Below are positions 6,192-6,662 of a stretch of 6,662 bases of DNA, piece by piece (the first letter of the stretch is position 1; the number at the start of each line of letters is the position of its first letter). Source of the DNA: an uncultured Candidatus Altimarinota bacterium (GTDB taxonomy: Bacteria > Patescibacteriota > Gracilibacteria > BD1-5 > JAGOOR01). Below the pieces are notes generated by a model. It had not been told where the DNA came from and did not search any database. It saw only the letters and a program-made list of their open reading frames with translations. Location: the NCBI GenBank assembly GCA_937920005.1, contig CALETF010000109.1:1-6662 (forward strand). The letters run 5' to 3'. A program made the translations under genes and the position numbers.

Positions 6192-6239
6192 TTTTCTCAC
6201 GTACGAAAGAGAGAAGAAGGTTATTGACTTATCAATTAT

Positions 6240-6662
6240 TTATTTTATTCGTATAACTTTTATCCCTCATTCTGATTGATTGTCTGATTTCTGGCGTAAG
6301 AGGGGGTGGCTATTTCCGCTAGATTCTACTGGGTTTAGTTGTTTCAGGTCATCGAGATTGATTTCTACTTGTTGTACCTGAGTATTTGCCTTGGCTGAGA
6401 GGATACCACGAACCACACGGTAATTGATTTCATCGACCATTTGCATGAAGAATTCGTATGCGCGTTCTTGGTAGACGAGGAGTGGTTGTTTTTGGTTATA
6501 TCATTCAAATGCGACATCTTCTCGGAGGTTTGCCATCTTTTCGATGTGTTCCATCCAGAGTTGATCGATAGCTGCGAGATAGATTTGTCTCTGAAATTGA
6601 TCAAAATTTCGTCCTTCGAAGAGACTCTGAACTTCTGTCAGTTTTTTCTTCCAAATATGGAA
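6240..6662 (-). CDS. secA: Protein translocase SecA, C-terminal fragment (5' part outside window)
   Basis: SecA is the ATPase motor that pushes preproteins through SecYEG. The window holds its last 140 residues, ending with TAA at 6240-6242. They match the helical scaffold/wing end of SecA: Y-L-A-A-I-D-Q-L-W-M-E-H-I (28-40 of the fragment), L-R-E-D-V, then G-Y-N-Q-K-Q-P-L (54-61) and E-F-F-M-Q-M. The G of that motif, invariant in family members such as L-R-G-Y-x-Q, is the UGA at 6501-6503, good evidence that UGA is glycine. A second UGA (6267-6269) lies in the tail. The tail after about residue 90 is polar and variable and lacks the cysteine-rich zinc motif seen in many SecA proteins, so SecB-type targeting through that motif is unlikely. 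The ATPase domains lie upstream of the window. Confidence 0.94.

Noticed and set aside
6156..6200. GTG at 6200 as the start of the STAS-PilT protein.
   Set aside because: ATG 6155 sits directly before the STAS domain and after a possible promoter; the extra 15 residues show no feature. It cannot be fully excluded.
600..6503. In-frame TGA codons could be real stops, making many genes pseudogenes or split genes.
   Set aside because: Conserved family sequence continues in the same frame after each one, in genes as essential as secA, and all inferred gene ends are TAA or TAG.
3080..6503. UGA as tryptophan (code 4, Mycoplasma-like).
   Set aside because: The affected columns in SecA, PilT and FN3 are glycine in known families, and Trp is already encoded by TGG where expected, for example Trp36 of the SecA fragment and Trp40 of the FN3 protein.
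1..6662. tRNA or rRNA genes, CRISPR arrays, insertion sequences, att sites.
   Set aside because: No cloverleaf, regularly spaced repeat, transposase motif or terminal inverted repeat was found by eye; in particular the tRNA-Gly(UCA) needed for the code is not in this window.

Overview
The window reads cleanly only if UGA is translated as glycine (genetic code 25). That points to the Candidate Phyla Radiation lineages Gracilibacteria (BD1-5) or Absconditabacteria (SR1); I cannot choose between them. Under the standard code seven of the ten genes break at in-frame TGA. I count 14 such codons, several at positions where the family normally has glycine: SecA LR-x5-G-Y-x-Q, the glycine after PilT R-[IV]-[DE], and FN3 N-A-A-G. 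Every real gene whose end lies in the window stops with TAA or TAG. The DNA is AT-rich, intergenic gaps are tiny, and none of the eight starts inside the window has a good Shine-Dalgarno sequence at normal distance.

Layout. 1-109 (+): 3' end of elongation factor P, followed by an intrinsic terminator. 148-1202 (-): a two-gene unit of a type IV prepilin-like protein (561-1202) and a small two-membrane-span protein (148-555). 1217-2071 (+): an exported FN3/Ig-like protein ending in a textbook LPxTG sorting signal, divergent from the prepilin with 14 bases between start codons. 2090-2779 (-): ribosomal protein L1, whose terminator lies inside the 3' coding end of the LPxTG gene. 2891-3196 (+): a plant-type 2Fe-2S ferredoxin. 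3199-6155 (-): a tightly packed three-gene operon of a STAS-PilT fusion ATPase (4641-6155), a 325-residue polytopic protein with three tandem two-helix pilin-like units (3662-4639), and a 153-residue signal-peptide protein carrying a fourth such unit (3199-3660). Single bases separate the stop and start codons in this operon. 6240-6662 (-): C-terminal 140 residues of SecA.

Biological reading. The window mixes housekeeping genes (EF-P, L1, ferredoxin, SecA) with a cell-surface set: a prepilin, a pilus retraction-type ATPase, VirB2/T4SS-pilin-like membrane proteins and a sortase-type surface protein. The most unusual parts are the PilT ATPase with an N-terminal STAS domain and its apparent translational coupling to a protein made of three fused pilin-like hairpins. 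Both become visible as whole genes only after UGA is read as glycine. That the surface genes act together is inferred from position; the family assignments rest on visible motifs.
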